Source: Methylophaga sp. (lineage in GTDB: Bacteria > Pseudomonadota > Gammaproteobacteria > Nitrosococcales > Methylophagaceae). Taken from it: 12,350 nucleotides of DNA. Positions 1 through 7,493 of this stretch are shown one piece after another. Numbering within the stretch: position 1 is the first letter of the stretch; every line of letters starts with the position of its first letter. The stretch is taken from contig NVVK01000002.1 of NCBI GenBank assembly GCA_002733335.1, positions 180,152-192,501 on the forward strand. Reading direction: 5' to 3'. A model generated the notes under the pieces. That model ran no database searches and was not told the DNA's origin. It saw only the letters and a list, made by a program, of their open reading frames with translations. The position numbers were made by a program, and so were the translations under genes.

Positions 1-1
1 T

Positions 2-262
2 TTACGCGTTTATTCACCCTCAGCTGAAGTGCGTGGCCATGGTCGCGGACAAGAAGTACTGCAAACACATAAAGAACAAGTAGGTATTAACCGTATTGAA
101 GCTAGCGGCAATTACGCCTTGAAAATAGTTTTTGATGATGGGCATGATAGTGGTTTATTTACTTGGGATTATTTACACGATCTCGCAACCCAACACGATG
201 TACACTGGCAAGATTATTTAAACCGACTTGAAAAAGCCGGACATCAACGACAAGCAAACTAA
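2..262 (+). CDS. DUF971 (GBBH-like N-terminal domain) protein, 5' truncated by the window edge
   Basis: The frame is open from the first bases and has no upstream stop, so the gene begins outside the window. The visible 86 residues read [18 protein letters not shown] at their start, which I recognise as the conserved core of stand-alone DUF971 proteins, related to the N-terminal domain of gamma-butyrobetaine hydroxylase. The [21 protein letters not shown] stretch carries the rest of the domain signature. Function is not established: family relatives fused to enzymes bind metal or assist iron-sulfur proteins, but this one has no catalytic domain. A GTG at 29 could be called as a start, but it lies inside the conserved motif, so it is not the true one. 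In many gammaproteobacteria this gene sits between hslVU and ubiE, so hslU probably lies just upstream. That neighbour is inferred, not seen. Confidence 0.88.
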   Translation, partial: LRVYSPSAEVRGHGRGQEVLQTHKEQVGINRIEASGNYALKIVFDDGHDSGLFTWDYLHDLATQHDVHWQDYLNRLEKAGHQRQAN

Positions 263-265
263 GGA
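261..265 (+). promoter_or_regulatory. Shine-Dalgarno site that decides the ubiE start
   Basis: AAGGA lies seven bases before GTG 273. The stop codon of the DUF971 gene (260-262) overlaps its first bases. The longer alternative start, TTG 228, has no comparable site. This supports GTG 273 as the start and implies that ubiE translation may be coupled to ribosomes terminating on the upstream gene. Confidence 0.65.
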
Positions 266-272
266 TTGGACT

Positions 273-1019
273 GTGGACGATAAAAACACCACTCATTTCG
301 GATATAAAGAAGTGCCGACTGAAGACAAAGTGAAACATGTCGCAGGTGTGTTTCATTCCGTTGCCGGTAAATACGACCTAATGAATGACTTAATGTCGAT
401 GGGCGTTCACCGACTATGGAAGCGTTTCACTATTCATACTAGTGGTGTACGTCGTGGTGCAAAAGTGCTCGATATTGCCGGTGGCACAGGTGATTTAGCA
501 TTAAAGTTTTCTAAACTGGTTGGCAGCACGGGTCACGTCATTCTAGCCGACATTAATGCCAGCATGCTCAATGTAGGCCGTGATCGTTTAGTCGATGAGG
601 GAATAACTGGCAATATTGATTATGTGCAAGCCAATGCTGAATGCCTGCCCTTTCCCGATAATACCTTCGACATCATCACCATCGCCTTTGGCCTACGTAA
701 TGTAACCGATAAAGATGCCGCCCTGCGATCTATGTTTCGCATATTAAAACCTGGCGGTCGACTGTTGGTTTTAGAGTTTTCTAAACCTGCCGATTGGTTA
801 ACACCTCTTTACGATACTTATTCATTTAAGCTATTACCTAAAATTGGCAAAATATTCTCTAATGATGAAGAAAGCTATCAGTATTTAGCCGAATCTATTC
901 GCATGCATCCCGATCAAGAAACAATGAAAGCAATGATGTCTGATGCCGGATTTGAACGCTGTGATTATCATAATATGTCAGCAGGAATTGTTGCTTTGCA
1001 TAGTGGTTATAAGTTTTGA
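273..1019 (+). CDS. ubiE: Ubiquinone/menaquinone C-methyltransferase UbiE
   Basis: SAM-dependent C-methyltransferase that methylates the benzoquinol ring in ubiquinone synthesis, and demethylmenaquinol where menaquinone is made. It is 248 residues from GTG 273, against 251 for E. coli UbiE. The N-terminus [14 protein letters not shown] aligns with the TTHFGF start region of E. coli. SAM-binding motif [12 protein letters not shown], lies at about residues 65-75. The family signature LRNVTDKD is at about 141-148, the post-motif [13 protein letters not shown] at about 157-169, and the C-terminal block ending in GYKF is intact. The frame is open back to TTG 228, which would add 15 residues and overlap the previous gene by 35 bases. 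The AAGGA at 261-265 and the family length favour 273. The stop overlaps the ubiJ start (TTGA, 1016-1019). Identity is certain; only the start is debatable. Confidence 0.97.
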   Translation: MDDKNTTHFGYKEVPTEDKVKHVAGVFHSVAGKYDLMNDLMSMGVHRLWKRFTIHTSGVRRGAKVLDIAGGTGDLALKFSKLVGSTGHVILADINASMLNVGRDRLVDEGITGNIDYVQANAECLPFPDNTFDIITIAFGLRNVTDKDAALRSMFRILKPGGRLLVLEFSKPADWLTPLYDTYSFKLLPKIGKIFSNDEESYQYLAESIRMHPDQETMKAMMSDAGFERCDYHNMSAGIVALHSGYKF

Positions 1020-1603
1020 GCCTATTTCTAAAGCCCATTGAACTGGCTTTAAATAAAGCACTAGAGCAAGACCTAGAAACAAAAGAAAAACTAGTGCAAT
1101 TTGAACAACGTAGCATTGCCATCAATATTAAAGATCTCGGTCAGATCATCACCATGACTGTCATCGATTTACAGATACAGCTATCCGCGAACAACGATGA
1201 AATAGCTGATTTAACGATCACCAGCAATGCACTGACACTTGCAAGATTAGGCCGCGATCCTGATAGCCTATTTTCTGCTGAAATAGATATTAACGGTGAT
1301 GTGCAATTTGCTAAAAAATTACGCGATTTACTTGATGGTTTTGATTTTGATTGGGAAGCACAACTCGCAAAAATAACCGGAGATACCCTCGCCTTCCCTA
1401 TCGCGCATGGTATTCGACAGTTTACCGGCTGGATGAAAAACACACATCAATCCATGCAAAAAAATACTGCTGAATATCTACGCGAAGAAGCCCGTATCTT
1501 GCCTGATAAATCACAAACTAATGGCTATATGAGTGAGATAGATACATTACGTGCCAATCTTGACCGGCTCGAAGCACGTATTAATAGGTTGAGCACAAAA
1601 TGA
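1016..1603 (+). CDS. ubiJ: Ubiquinone biosynthesis accessory factor UbiJ (SCP2 domain)
   Basis: UbiJ is a lipid-binding scaffold of the soluble ubiquinone biosynthesis complex and acts in the hydroxylation and methylation steps. The 195-residue product is close to the 201 of E. coli. Sequence conservation in this family is low, so the call rests on three things: its position exactly between ubiE and ubiB, an SCP2-like central region (roughly 35-115, containing DIDGDV-like [20 protein letters not shown]), and a C-terminal heptad segment (about 173-195, [20 protein letters not shown]) like the terminal coiled coil of UbiJ. The start is TTG 1016, overlapping the ubiE stop, with no clear Shine-Dalgarno site, so translational coupling is likely. 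The stop shares ATGA (1600-1603) with ubiB. No signal peptide or membrane segment is seen, as expected for a cytosolic factor. Confidence 0.9.
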   Translation: MSLFLKPIELALNKALEQDLETKEKLVQFEQRSIAINIKDLGQIITMTVIDLQIQLSANNDEIADLTITSNALTLARLGRDPDSLFSAEIDINGDVQFAKKLRDLLDGFDFDWEAQLAKITGDTLAFPIAHGIRQFTGWMKNTHQSMQKNTAEYLREEARILPDKSQTNGYMSEIDTLRANLDRLEARINRLSTK

Positions 1604-3261
1604 AAATACGCCATTTTTTTCGACTTATCCAAATAAACCATGTGCTTGCAAAATATCGCTTAGATGAATTTATCCAAGCCACGCATTTATTACGCCCACT
1701 CCGTTTCTTAAACTATTTATCACCTTATCGCTTAACGCATAGCAATAAAGCACCACGCGGTGAACGTTTACGCCTAGCACTTGAAGAATTGGGTCCGATC
1801 TTTGTTAAATTCGGCCAAATATTATCAACACGTCGTGATTTATTGCCCGATGATATCGCTGATGCATTAGCAAAACTACAAGATCAAGTCACGCCCTTCC
1901 CTAGCGAACAAGCCTTAGCCTTAATTCAACAAGCCTATGGCGATCAAGCATTAGATAAGATTTTCGCTAACATTGATGAAGAGCCTCTCGCTTCCGCATC
2001 TATTGCCCAAGTCCATTCGGCTAAATTATTAGACGGTAGCGATGTTATCCTGAAAGTTATTCGCCCTAATATTAAGCAACAAATTCGGCGTGATGTGGAA
2101 TTACTGCATACTCTAGCCGATTTAGCACAGTGTTTTTGGGTTGATGGCCGACGCTTACGCCCCAAAGAAGTCGTTATTGAAATAGAAAAAAATCTTTACG
2201 ATGAACTTGATATGATGCGTGAAGCGTCATCAGCTTCCCAACTTCGTCGTAATTTTAAAGACAGTGACTTACTCTATGTGCCTGAAATAAACTGGCAACT
2301 GACCTCGACCAACTTGCTCGTTCAAGAGCGAATTTACGGCATTCCTATTGGTAATATTGAGCAATTAAATGCCCATGATGTCAATATGGAAAAACTGGCC
2401 GAAACCGGTGTGGAAATATTTTTCACCCAAGCATTTAAACATGGGTTTTTTCATGCTGATATGCATCCTGGCAATATTATGGTGGATGTCAGCAATCCTG
2501 AAAATCCTCATTATATTGCTATTGATTTCGGCATTATGGGAACACTGTCCCCTGAAGATCAAAATTATTTAGCAGATAACTTCCTCGCCTTTTTCAATAG
2601 TGATTATCGCCGAGTTGCAGAACTACACGTGCAATCGGGCTGGGTGCCTGCCGACACACGTGTTGATGAATTTGAAGCTGCTATCCGCAGTGTTTGTGAG
2701 CCTATTTTTGCTAAACCGTTGCATGAAATTTCATTCGGGCAAGTATTATTACGCTTATTCCAAACGGCGCGTCGCTTTAATATGGAAGTGCAACCCCAAC
2801 TTGTTCTGCTACAAAAAACCTTGCTGAATATCGAGGGCCTAGGTCGTCAACTTTATCCTGAATTAGATTTATGGAAAACAGCTAAACCGATCCTTGAACA
2901 ATGGATGCGCGAAAAAATGAGCTGGCAAGCTACCCTCAAAACATTACAGCAAGAAGCGCCAAACTGGATCCAAACATTACCCAAGCTGCCTGCTATGCTG
3001 CATGATATTGCTCAACAGACGCAAGATGGCAAGCTGAAAATGCAATTATCATCACGTGATCTTCAAGCATTAAAACAAGAAATCCGTAATGCCAGCTATC
3101 GTAGTGCATCGGCAATAAGTGGCGCGGCTTTGATCATTGGTGCAGCCATCATCAAAGGGCTGGATGGCTACGCACCGACAATGCTGGCTGGTCTACCTGT
3201 TCTGAGTTGGGTTTTTGGTCTATGGGGCGGCATTCTTCTTTATTTTAGTCTTTCAAAATAA
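1600..3261 (+). CDS. ubiB: Ubiquinone biosynthesis regulatory protein kinase-like UbiB (ABC1/ADCK family)
   Basis: Membrane-anchored atypical kinase/ATPase required for ubiquinone synthesis. It is 553 residues, against 546 in E. coli. ADCK hallmarks appear in order: the KxGQ motif KFGQ (about 70-73) followed by [10 protein letters not shown], the alanine-rich nucleotide loop ASASIAQVH (131-139), the lysine of VILKVIRP (about K152), the HADMHPGN catalytic loop (285-292) and the metal-binding DFG of AIDFGIMG (309-311). The C-terminus carries two hydrophobic segments (about 504-522 and 527-550), matching the UbiB membrane anchor. All key residues are present, so it should be functional. The four-base overlap with ubiJ indicates one operon. 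The family is known to hydrolyse ATP; its precise target in the cell is unsettled. Confidence 0.97.
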   Translation: MKIRHFFRLIQINHVLAKYRLDEFIQATHLLRPLRFLNYLSPYRLTHSNKAPRGERLRLALEELGPIFVKFGQILSTRRDLLPDDIADALAKLQDQVTPFPSEQALALIQQAYGDQALDKIFANIDEEPLASASIAQVHSAKLLDGSDVILKVIRPNIKQQIRRDVELLHTLADLAQCFWVDGRRLRPKEVVIEIEKNLYDELDMMREASSASQLRRNFKDSDLLYVPEINWQLTSTNLLVQERIYGIPIGNIEQLNAHDVNMEKLAETGVEIFFTQAFKHGFFHADMHPGNIMVDVSNPENPHYIAIDFGIMGTLSPEDQNYLADNFLAFFNSDYRRVAELHVQSGWVPADTRVDEFEAAIRSVCEPIFAKPLHEISFGQVLLRLFQTARRFNMEVQPQLVLLQKTLLNIEGLGRQLYPELDLWKTAKPILEQWMREKMSWQATLKTLQQEAPNWIQTLPKLPAMLHDIAQQTQDGKLKMQLSSRDLQALKQEIRNASYRSASAISGAALIIGAAIIKGLDGYAPTMLAGLPVLSWVFGLWGGILLYFSLSK

Positions 3262-3273
3262 AAGTTATTACTT

Positions 3274-4059
3274 ATGTTTAAAATTATCGGAATTATTGCC
3301 GGCAGCTACCTTTTAGGTTTTTGGGGTGCCGTGCTGGGCTATTTTATTGGTGCGAGCATTGATCGTGCACAAAGTTATGGCATGGGAGGAATCAACCCCT
3401 TAGGTACCAGCCAGCGCCAAGCTGTTTTTCTGGAAACAGTCTTTGTGTTGATGGGAAAATTAGCAAAAGCAGATGGTCACATCTCTAAAAATGAAATTGC
3501 CCATGTAGAAGCCTTCATTAAAAAAAATGGCATGTCTACCGAACATCGTAAGCAAGCGATCGAACAATTCCAACGTGGCAGTAGTGCCGATTTTGATATT
3601 AATGTCGCACTCGAGCAATTTATGGCAGCTTGCGGTCATACGCTACACTTAAAGCAAGTGTTATTAATGTACCTCATTGTAATGGCGCTGGCAGATGGCA
3701 AACTCGATCCGACAGAACATGCCTTATTAGAAAAAATAGCCTCACAGTTAGGCTATAGCACCGCACAATTTAGACAAATGTTAGAGATGGTGCTTAATCA
3801 AGCACATTTCTCTCAAGGGCAATCTACGCAACAATCTCCTGCCTCAGCATTAGCTGATGCCTATAAAGCCTTAGGTGTGACTAAAGACAATACTGATCAA
3901 CAAATAAAACGTGCTTATCGCAAACTTATGAGTCAATATCACCCTGATAAATTAATCGGTCAAGGTCTGCCAGAAGATATGATTGCAGTGGCTACAGAAC
4001 AGGCTAAAGAAATTCAAGTTGCGTATGATCTTATTAAAAAACAAAGGCCTAAGGCTTGA
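3274..4059 (+). CDS. djlA: DjlA-type membrane-anchored J-domain co-chaperone (TerB + DnaJ)
   Basis: The 261-residue protein has the three parts of DjlA (271 residues in E. coli). First is a short N-terminal membrane segment rich in spaced glycines (about 4-27, GSYLLGFWGAVLGYFIG), typical of the dimerising anchor. A TerB-like helical domain follows (about 50-180, with AKADGHISKNE and ALADGKLDPTE as its two repeated acidic motifs). Last is a C-terminal J domain (about 193-261) with HPD at 223-225. The HPD motif stimulates the ATPase of DnaK. A linker rich in Gln and Ser (about 180-192) joins the last two. In E. coli, DjlA acts at the inner membrane in envelope stress and capsule signalling. The gene begins 12 bases after ubiB and probably belongs to the same transcript, although its ribosome binding site is weak. 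Its place here instead of the tat genes is the only oddity. Confidence 0.92.
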   Translation: MFKIIGIIAGSYLLGFWGAVLGYFIGASIDRAQSYGMGGINPLGTSQRQAVFLETVFVLMGKLAKADGHISKNEIAHVEAFIKKNGMSTEHRKQAIEQFQRGSSADFDINVALEQFMAACGHTLHLKQVLLMYLIVMALADGKLDPTEHALLEKIASQLGYSTAQFRQMLEMVLNQAHFSQGQSTQQSPASALADAYKALGVTKDNTDQQIKRAYRKLMSQYHPDKLIGQGLPEDMIAVATEQAKEIQVAYDLIKKQRPKA

Positions 4060-4086
4060 AATTTCATAAGTATGCCCCCATATATT
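4056..4086 (+). promoter_or_regulatory. Possible sigma-70 promoter for the small membrane/SPFH gene pair
   Basis: TTGAAA (4056-4061) overlaps the djlA stop codon. TATATT (4081-4086) follows after 19 bases, with CATATA (4079-4084) as an alternative -10 at 17 bases. Spacing and match are imperfect, so this is a candidate only. It would give the pair a transcript separate from the ubi operon. Confidence 0.3.
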
Positions 4087-4115
4087 TATAACTCCTCAAC
4101 AAAACAACTAATAAA

Positions 4116-4121
4116 AAGGAG
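4116..4121 (+). promoter_or_regulatory. Strong Shine-Dalgarno site for the small membrane protein
   Basis: AAGGAG, five bases before ATG 4127. It is the best ribosome binding site in the window and supports the reality of the short gene that follows. Confidence 0.7.
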
Positions 4122-4126
4122 CAAGC

Positions 4127-4339
4127 ATGATACAACTAGGTATAGCAATCTTGCTGTTGTTAGCGATACTCTACTTCGTTAATGGCTTTACCCGCCAAAA
4201 ACGATTGTCCTCGAAAGAACAAGAACTCGAAGAAGCTGAATTAGATAGCGATATTCTCGATATCGATAAATCTATTGCAGAAGAGCGTGCACATCAGCGT
4301 GAAATGGAAAAAGACATCAATAATATAAAAGGAAAATAA
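4127..4339 (+). CDS. Small membrane-anchored coiled-coil protein, partner candidate of the SPFH protein
   Basis: I do not recognise a family for this 70-residue protein. It has one N-terminal hydrophobic segment (about 2-19, IQLGIAILLLLAILYFV), then a short basic patch (RQKR), then a strongly charged region (about 28-70). That region is rich in Glu, Asp and Lys, with leucine/isoleucine spacing that suggests a helix or coiled coil. The basic patch after the membrane span predicts a cytoplasmic C-terminal part by the positive-inside rule. Evidence that it is a real gene: an excellent Shine-Dalgarno site, ATG start, and only three bases to the next ATG at 4343, whose own ribosome site lies inside this gene. 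That arrangement implies co-expression with the SPFH protein and possibly a physical complex. Flotillin-type SPFH genes often pair with a small membrane protein of the NfeD family, but no NfeD OB-fold is visible here. Confidence 0.75.
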   Translation: MIQLGIAILLLLAILYFVNGFTRQKRLSSKEQELEEAELDSDILDIDKSIAEERAHQREMEKDINNIKGK

Positions 4340-4342
4340 TAT

Positions 4343-5590
4343 ATGAATACAAAATACCTTCCCAGAATAATAATCATTGCCGCGATATTCATTATCGCCA
4401 TTATGTCTATAGGCATAAATGATGCGGGTAACCGTACCGTTGTACAATATCCAACAGGTCAACTTTTTGTGAAATTCACACCCGGTTGGTATCTAAAAGC
4501 ATTCGGAACAGTAACGGTTTACCGTGATGTATTAACCTATGATTATGACAAAACCAATGACGGTGCCACTTCCAGCATGAGTCAGCAAGGTATCCCTGTT
4601 CGCTACCAAGATGGTGGTACTGGTACAGTCTACGGTAAAGCACGTTTTTCATTGCCTAATGATGAAATAACCATGCTTAATTTGCATAAAGCATTCCGTA
4701 GCAATGCCGGTGTAGCGAGTAAACTTATCAAAACTGTGACCGAAGAAGGCATGAACTTAACCGCCGGCCTAATGAGCAGTGAAGCCGCTTACACTGAAAA
4801 ACGTAGCATCTTTACCCAATGGTCAAGCGAGCAAATCTCAGGTGGTAAATACCAAACAGAGTTGAAACAAATATCAACCGTAGATGAAAGCACAGGTAAA
4901 CGTGTCGTCAAAAATATTCCTGTTATTACCTACGGTAAAGATGGTTTACCGGTACACCTAAAAAGTGATTTAAGAGAATACGGTATCCATGTGAATGGCT
5001 TTCAAATAACAGATTGGAACTTTGAACAAAAAACATTAAACCAGATTTCTACCAAACGTGAAGCCACCATGGCGATTATCACAGCTAAAGCCAATGCTGA
5101 GCGTGCAAAACAAGATGCACTGACAGCTGAAGAGCAAGGTAAAGCGAATGTAATGACCGCAAAATATGAAAAAGAAGTTGAAAAAGAAAGAGCTATCGTT
5201 GTCGCTAAACAAAATAAAGAAGTGGCCGTTATCAAAGCACAACAATTAGTTGACGTAGCCGAACAACAAAAACTAGAAGCTGAGCAAAAGAAACTCGCTG
5301 CTGCAGAATATAAACAAGAGCAAATTCTACGTGGTGAGGGTGACGGTGAATACAAACGTCTAGTGATGGAAGCCGATGGTGCATTAGCCCAAAAACTATT
5401 GACCTATGAAAGAGTTATGAGCCGCTTTGCACAAGCCGTCGAAAAACAAAAATGGGTTCCAGAAATCCAAATGGGTATGTCAGGTGGTGCAGCTGACGGA
5501 GGCAGTAGTGCAATGGCATTAATTGATATGTTAAGCGTTAAAACAGCTAAAGATTTAGCCTTAGACATGAGTTTATCAACGAACAATTAA
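4343..5590 (+). CDS. SPFH/band-7 domain membrane protein with long coiled coil
   Basis: A 415-residue protein with one N-terminal membrane segment (about 7-25), an SPFH/band-7-type region (about 29-225), a long Ala/Glu/Lys/Gln-rich coiled coil (about 230-345) starting at KREATMAIITAKANAERAKQ, and a C-terminal tail with WVPEIQMG (371-378). Such proteins oligomerise into membrane rings or microdomains and often hold proteases or partner proteins (HflKC, prohibitin, flotillin). Two segments, QQGIPVRYQDGGTGTVYG and the following ARFSLPND, are unlike HflK, HflC, QmcA or FloT as I remember them. They instead recall SPFH proteins encoded by phages and scattered bacterial genomes; this is recollection, not a search. 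Start ATG 4343 has AAAAGGA at 4327-4333. Substrate and role are unknown. There is no adjacent protease or NfeD gene, and no sign of truncation. Confidence 0.85.
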   Translation: MNTKYLPRIIIIAAIFIIAIMSIGINDAGNRTVVQYPTGQLFVKFTPGWYLKAFGTVTVYRDVLTYDYDKTNDGATSSMSQQGIPVRYQDGGTGTVYGKARFSLPNDEITMLNLHKAFRSNAGVASKLIKTVTEEGMNLTAGLMSSEAAYTEKRSIFTQWSSEQISGGKYQTELKQISTVDESTGKRVVKNIPVITYGKDGLPVHLKSDLREYGIHVNGFQITDWNFEQKTLNQISTKREATMAIITAKANAERAKQDALTAEEQGKANVMTAKYEKEVEKERAIVVAKQNKEVAVIKAQQLVDVAEQQKLEAEQKKLAAAEYKQEQILRGEGDGEYKRLVMEADGALAQKLLTYERVMSRFAQAVEKQKWVPEIQMGMSGGAADGGSSAMALIDMLSVKTAKDLALDMSLSTNN

Positions 5591-5610
5591 CCCTTTAAAT
5601 TCGTGAACAC

Positions 5611-5661
5611 TAGCCCCCTCCCCTAAGCGTTGAGAAACAGGAAATTTACGCTAGGGGGCTA
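5611..5661. terminator. GC-rich imperfect hairpin between convergent genes, possible bidirectional terminator
   Basis: TAGCCCCCT (5611-5619) is perfectly complementary to AGGGGGCTA (5653-5661). An inner helix AGCGT (5626-5630) with ACGCT (5648-5652) extends the stem across a six-base bulge on the left side, closing a 17-base loop. It lies between the stop of the SPFH gene (5590) and the stop of the convergent carbonic anhydrase gene (5676). No T-run follows on either strand, so it is not a textbook intrinsic terminator. It might instead be a dispersed palindromic element or an mRNA 3'-end stabiliser. Confidence 0.5.
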
Positions 5662-5675
5662 TAGGGCGGCTATTT

Positions 5676-6473
5676 CTACTGCAAGATGACTCTTGCATTT
5701 ACAGGCTGAAGGGGTCGATTATTTGGCTCATGTAAAATGTCTTTAAATGCATCGATTTGTTGTTTTTGAACAATAATACTGTCTTTCATTACTATCCATC
5801 GCACACCTTCTGAACACGGTGGCGTAGTCAATGAACCATTAAATCGATAGTAATCTTGGTGCTTAGGTAAGATGTCTGCCACATTGACCATGTCAGAGAG
5901 ATTTTGAGTTTCTCCGGCATGTAATGGCATGGCTGACCATATATTTCTAAGCCATTTATTAGGGGATGCTGCTGCGACAACTTGTCGTGATCCATATTTA
6001 TCTGTCTTCACCTCAAGCCCCTTATCAGGAATTCCTTGCTCAAACATAACAGCTATCACCGCTAAGTTGCCCTGCGTATCAGAGTGAACTAAATGTGCTT
6101 CAAGTGGATAGGACTTACCATTAATATTGTTTTCACTAGGCGCATGAAAGTGAACTTGCAGCAGATTAAAGGTGTTCCCATCCAGCTTAATGCTGCTACC
6201 TTCTTTAACATTTACTTGAATAGTATGGCCATTGTTTACAATTTCATAGCCCCCTTTCATATAATCAATTTCAATAGGCGATAAATCAGCTTCAATGAAG
6301 CCTGTTAAATTTATTGGTGATTGATTCTTTCCTGTGCAAGCAAAATTATCCGCACTTAATGTTGCCCAGTTTTCAGAGCCCGTTTGTTCTGAATAACCCC
6401 AACTACTATTTTCTTCTGCATAGAGTGCACCCGTTGAAATAAGAGCGGCCACTGTAATGATTATTTTTTTCAA
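5676..6473 (-). CDS. Periplasmic alpha-type carbonic anhydrase
   Basis: Zinc enzyme interconverting CO2 and bicarbonate plus a proton, exported to the periplasm. Numbered from TTG 6473 (265 residues), MKKIIITVAALISTGALYA is a clear Sec signal peptide with likely cleavage after Ala19. Mature-protein marks are zinc ligands His108 and His110 (VHFHAPSEN) and His127 (EAHLVH), the gatekeeper Glu114, the Thr of LTTPPCSEG (about 217), a His (about 83, NNGHTI) at the proton-shuttle position, and Cys46 with Cys220 placed for the conserved disulfide. All catalytic residues are present. The frame runs up to ATG 6512, adding 13 residues before the signal peptide. AAGGAA seven bases before TTG 6473, none before ATG 6512, and the classic MKK start favour TTG. 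It is divergent from nhaR and convergent with the SPFH gene. Confidence 0.95.
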   Translation of the reverse strand: MKKIIITVAALISTGALYAEENSSWGYSEQTGSENWATLSADNFACTGKNQSPINLTGFIEADLSPIEIDYMKGGYEIVNNGHTIQVNVKEGSSIKLDGNTFNLLQVHFHAPSENNINGKSYPLEAHLVHSDTQGNLAVIAVMFEQGIPDKGLEVKTDKYGSRQVVAAASPNKWLRNIWSAMPLHAGETQNLSDMVNVADILPKHQDYYRFNGSLTTPPCSEGVRWIVMKDSIIVQKQQIDAFKDILHEPNNRPLQPVNARVILQ

Positions 6474-6480
6474 TTGTAAA

Positions 6481-6486
6481 TTCCTT
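6481..6486 (-). promoter_or_regulatory. Shine-Dalgarno site that decides the carbonic anhydrase start
   Basis: Read on the minus strand this is AAGGAA, seven bases before TTG 6473. No such site precedes the upstream in-frame ATG at 6512. It therefore supports a TTG start and an untranslated leader between 6474 and the promoter. Confidence 0.6.
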
Positions 6487-6487
6487 G

Positions 6488-6508
6488 TATTAAGATTGAT
6501 TCTTAATA
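6488..6508. promoter_or_regulatory. AT-rich dyad between the carbonic anhydrase gene and nhaR, possible operator
   Basis: TATTAAGA (6488-6495) and TCTTAATA (6501-6508) are perfect eight-base inverted arms around a five-base spacer. The dyad lies just upstream of the preferred carbonic anhydrase start and contains T-N11-A spacing of the LysR-regulator type (TTAAG...CTTAA), so NhaR or another LysR protein is a candidate binder. A weak likeness to a Fur box is also noted. Neither is proven. Confidence 0.4.
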
Positions 6509-6548
6509 TCATAGAACAAATAAATAGTTAGTAAAAGTCGAATAATAC

Positions 6549-6557
6549 TGCTATAGT
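6549..6557 (+). promoter_or_regulatory. Possible extended -10 promoter for nhaR-nhaA
   Basis: TG at 6549-6550, one base, then TATAGT (6552-6557) fits an extended -10 element. The -35 position 17 bases upstream (6529-6534, TAGTAA) matches only three of six bases, which extended -10 promoters tolerate. The predicted start near 6564 would leave a leader of roughly 24 bases before ATG 6588. Confidence 0.35.
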
Positions 6558-6587
6558 CATCGTAAATATCGACCTATCGGATGAATT

Positions 6588-7493
6588 ATGGTTAATTACA
6601 AACATCTACACTATTTCTGGACCGTAGCGAAAGAGGGCAGCATCGCTAGGGCAAGTGAACGATTGCACATCACCCCACAGACCATTAGTGGACAATTGAG
6701 CCTATTAGAAGCACATTTCGGCGTTGAATTATTCAATAAAGTAGGTCGCAACTTAGAAATCACAGAAACTGGCAAGCAAGTATTGAGCTATGTAGATGAA
6801 ATCTTTTCTCTTGGTAACGAACTTGAGCAAATGATGCATCAATTACCTAGCGATCGCCCTCGTGTATTCAAAGTAGGCGTAGTTGATGTCGTACCTAAAT
6901 CGATCGCACACCGAATCTTGCTGCCAGCACTTCAAATGTCAGAATCAATTAAACTGGTTTGCCGTGAAGCAAATTTAGACACCTTATTAGCACAATTATC
7001 CTTGCATCGCCTAGACTTAATCATCGCCGACAAACCCATTCCTCCCACTGTCAGTACACGAGGGTTTAGTCATAAGCTAGGCCAAAGTTCAGTTAGCTTT
7101 TTTGCCACAGAAAGCCTACAAAAAGAGCTCAATGGTGAGTTCCCAAGCTGTCTCAATGGTGCATCTATATTGTTGCCAAGCCAAGGTAACCAACTACGCT
7201 CAGGAATAGATCATTGGTTCAACAAAAAGCGGGTTCATCCCAAGATAGTTGCAGAATTTGATGACAGTGCTTTAATGAAAGAATTTGGTCAAGAAGGCGT
7301 AGGGATTTTTGTGGCTCCAACAGTAATTGAAGCTGAAGTAAGGCAGCAATATAAGGTAAATGTTATTGGCCAGACAAGCGAAATAACAGAAGACTTTTAT
7401 GCTATTTCAGTTGAGAAGAAAATCTTAAATCCTATCGCATCAGCAGTTATTGAATCTGCTAACAATACATTATTTTCTGGAACACCATTATGA
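6588..7493 (+). CDS. nhaR: LysR-family transcriptional activator NhaR
   Basis: A 301-residue LysR-type regulator, the same length as E. coli NhaR, which activates nhaA in response to sodium. The N-terminal winged helix-turn-helix covers about residues 2-60: YKHLHYFWTVAKEGSIARAS matches the NhaR pattern YNHLYYFWHVYKEGS, and ITPQTISGQLSLLEA is the recognition helix region. The effector domain (about 90-300) contains LDLIIADKPIP and EFDDSALMKEFGQ, both close to the NhaR counterparts DMIISDCPI and EFDDAALMKAFG. The direct overlap with nhaA (ATGA, 7490-7493) confirms the assignment. In E. coli the order is nhaA-nhaR; here the regulator comes first. The start ATG 6588 has only a weak GGATGA site. 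Another ATG at 6581 is out of frame. Confidence 0.95.
   Translation: MVNYKHLHYFWTVAKEGSIARASERLHITPQTISGQLSLLEAHFGVELFNKVGRNLEITETGKQVLSYVDEIFSLGNELEQMMHQLPSDRPRVFKVGVVDVVPKSIAHRILLPALQMSESIKLVCREANLDTLLAQLSLHRLDLIIADKPIPPTVSTRGFSHKLGQSSVSFFATESLQKELNGEFPSCLNGASILLPSQGNQLRSGIDHWFNKKRVHPKIVAEFDDSALMKEFGQEGVGIFVAPTVIEAEVRQQYKVNVIGQTSEITEDFYAISVEKKILNPIASAVIESANNTLFSGTPL

Noticed and set aside
2369..2827. Two plus-strand frames inside ubiB (2369-2572 and 2600-2827)
   Set aside because: They are out-of-frame shadows within a complete, motif-verified ubiB gene.
5002..5355. Minus-strand open frame of 117 codons, rich in Ser, Ala, Phe and Cys
   Set aside because: It is antisense to the Ala/Glu/Lys coiled coil of the SPFH gene, whose repetitive codons keep the opposite strand open. 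It has no ribosome site and no family-like composition.
6581..6590. ATG at 6581 as an alternative nhaR start
   Set aside because: It is seven bases from ATG 6588 and out of frame with NhaR.
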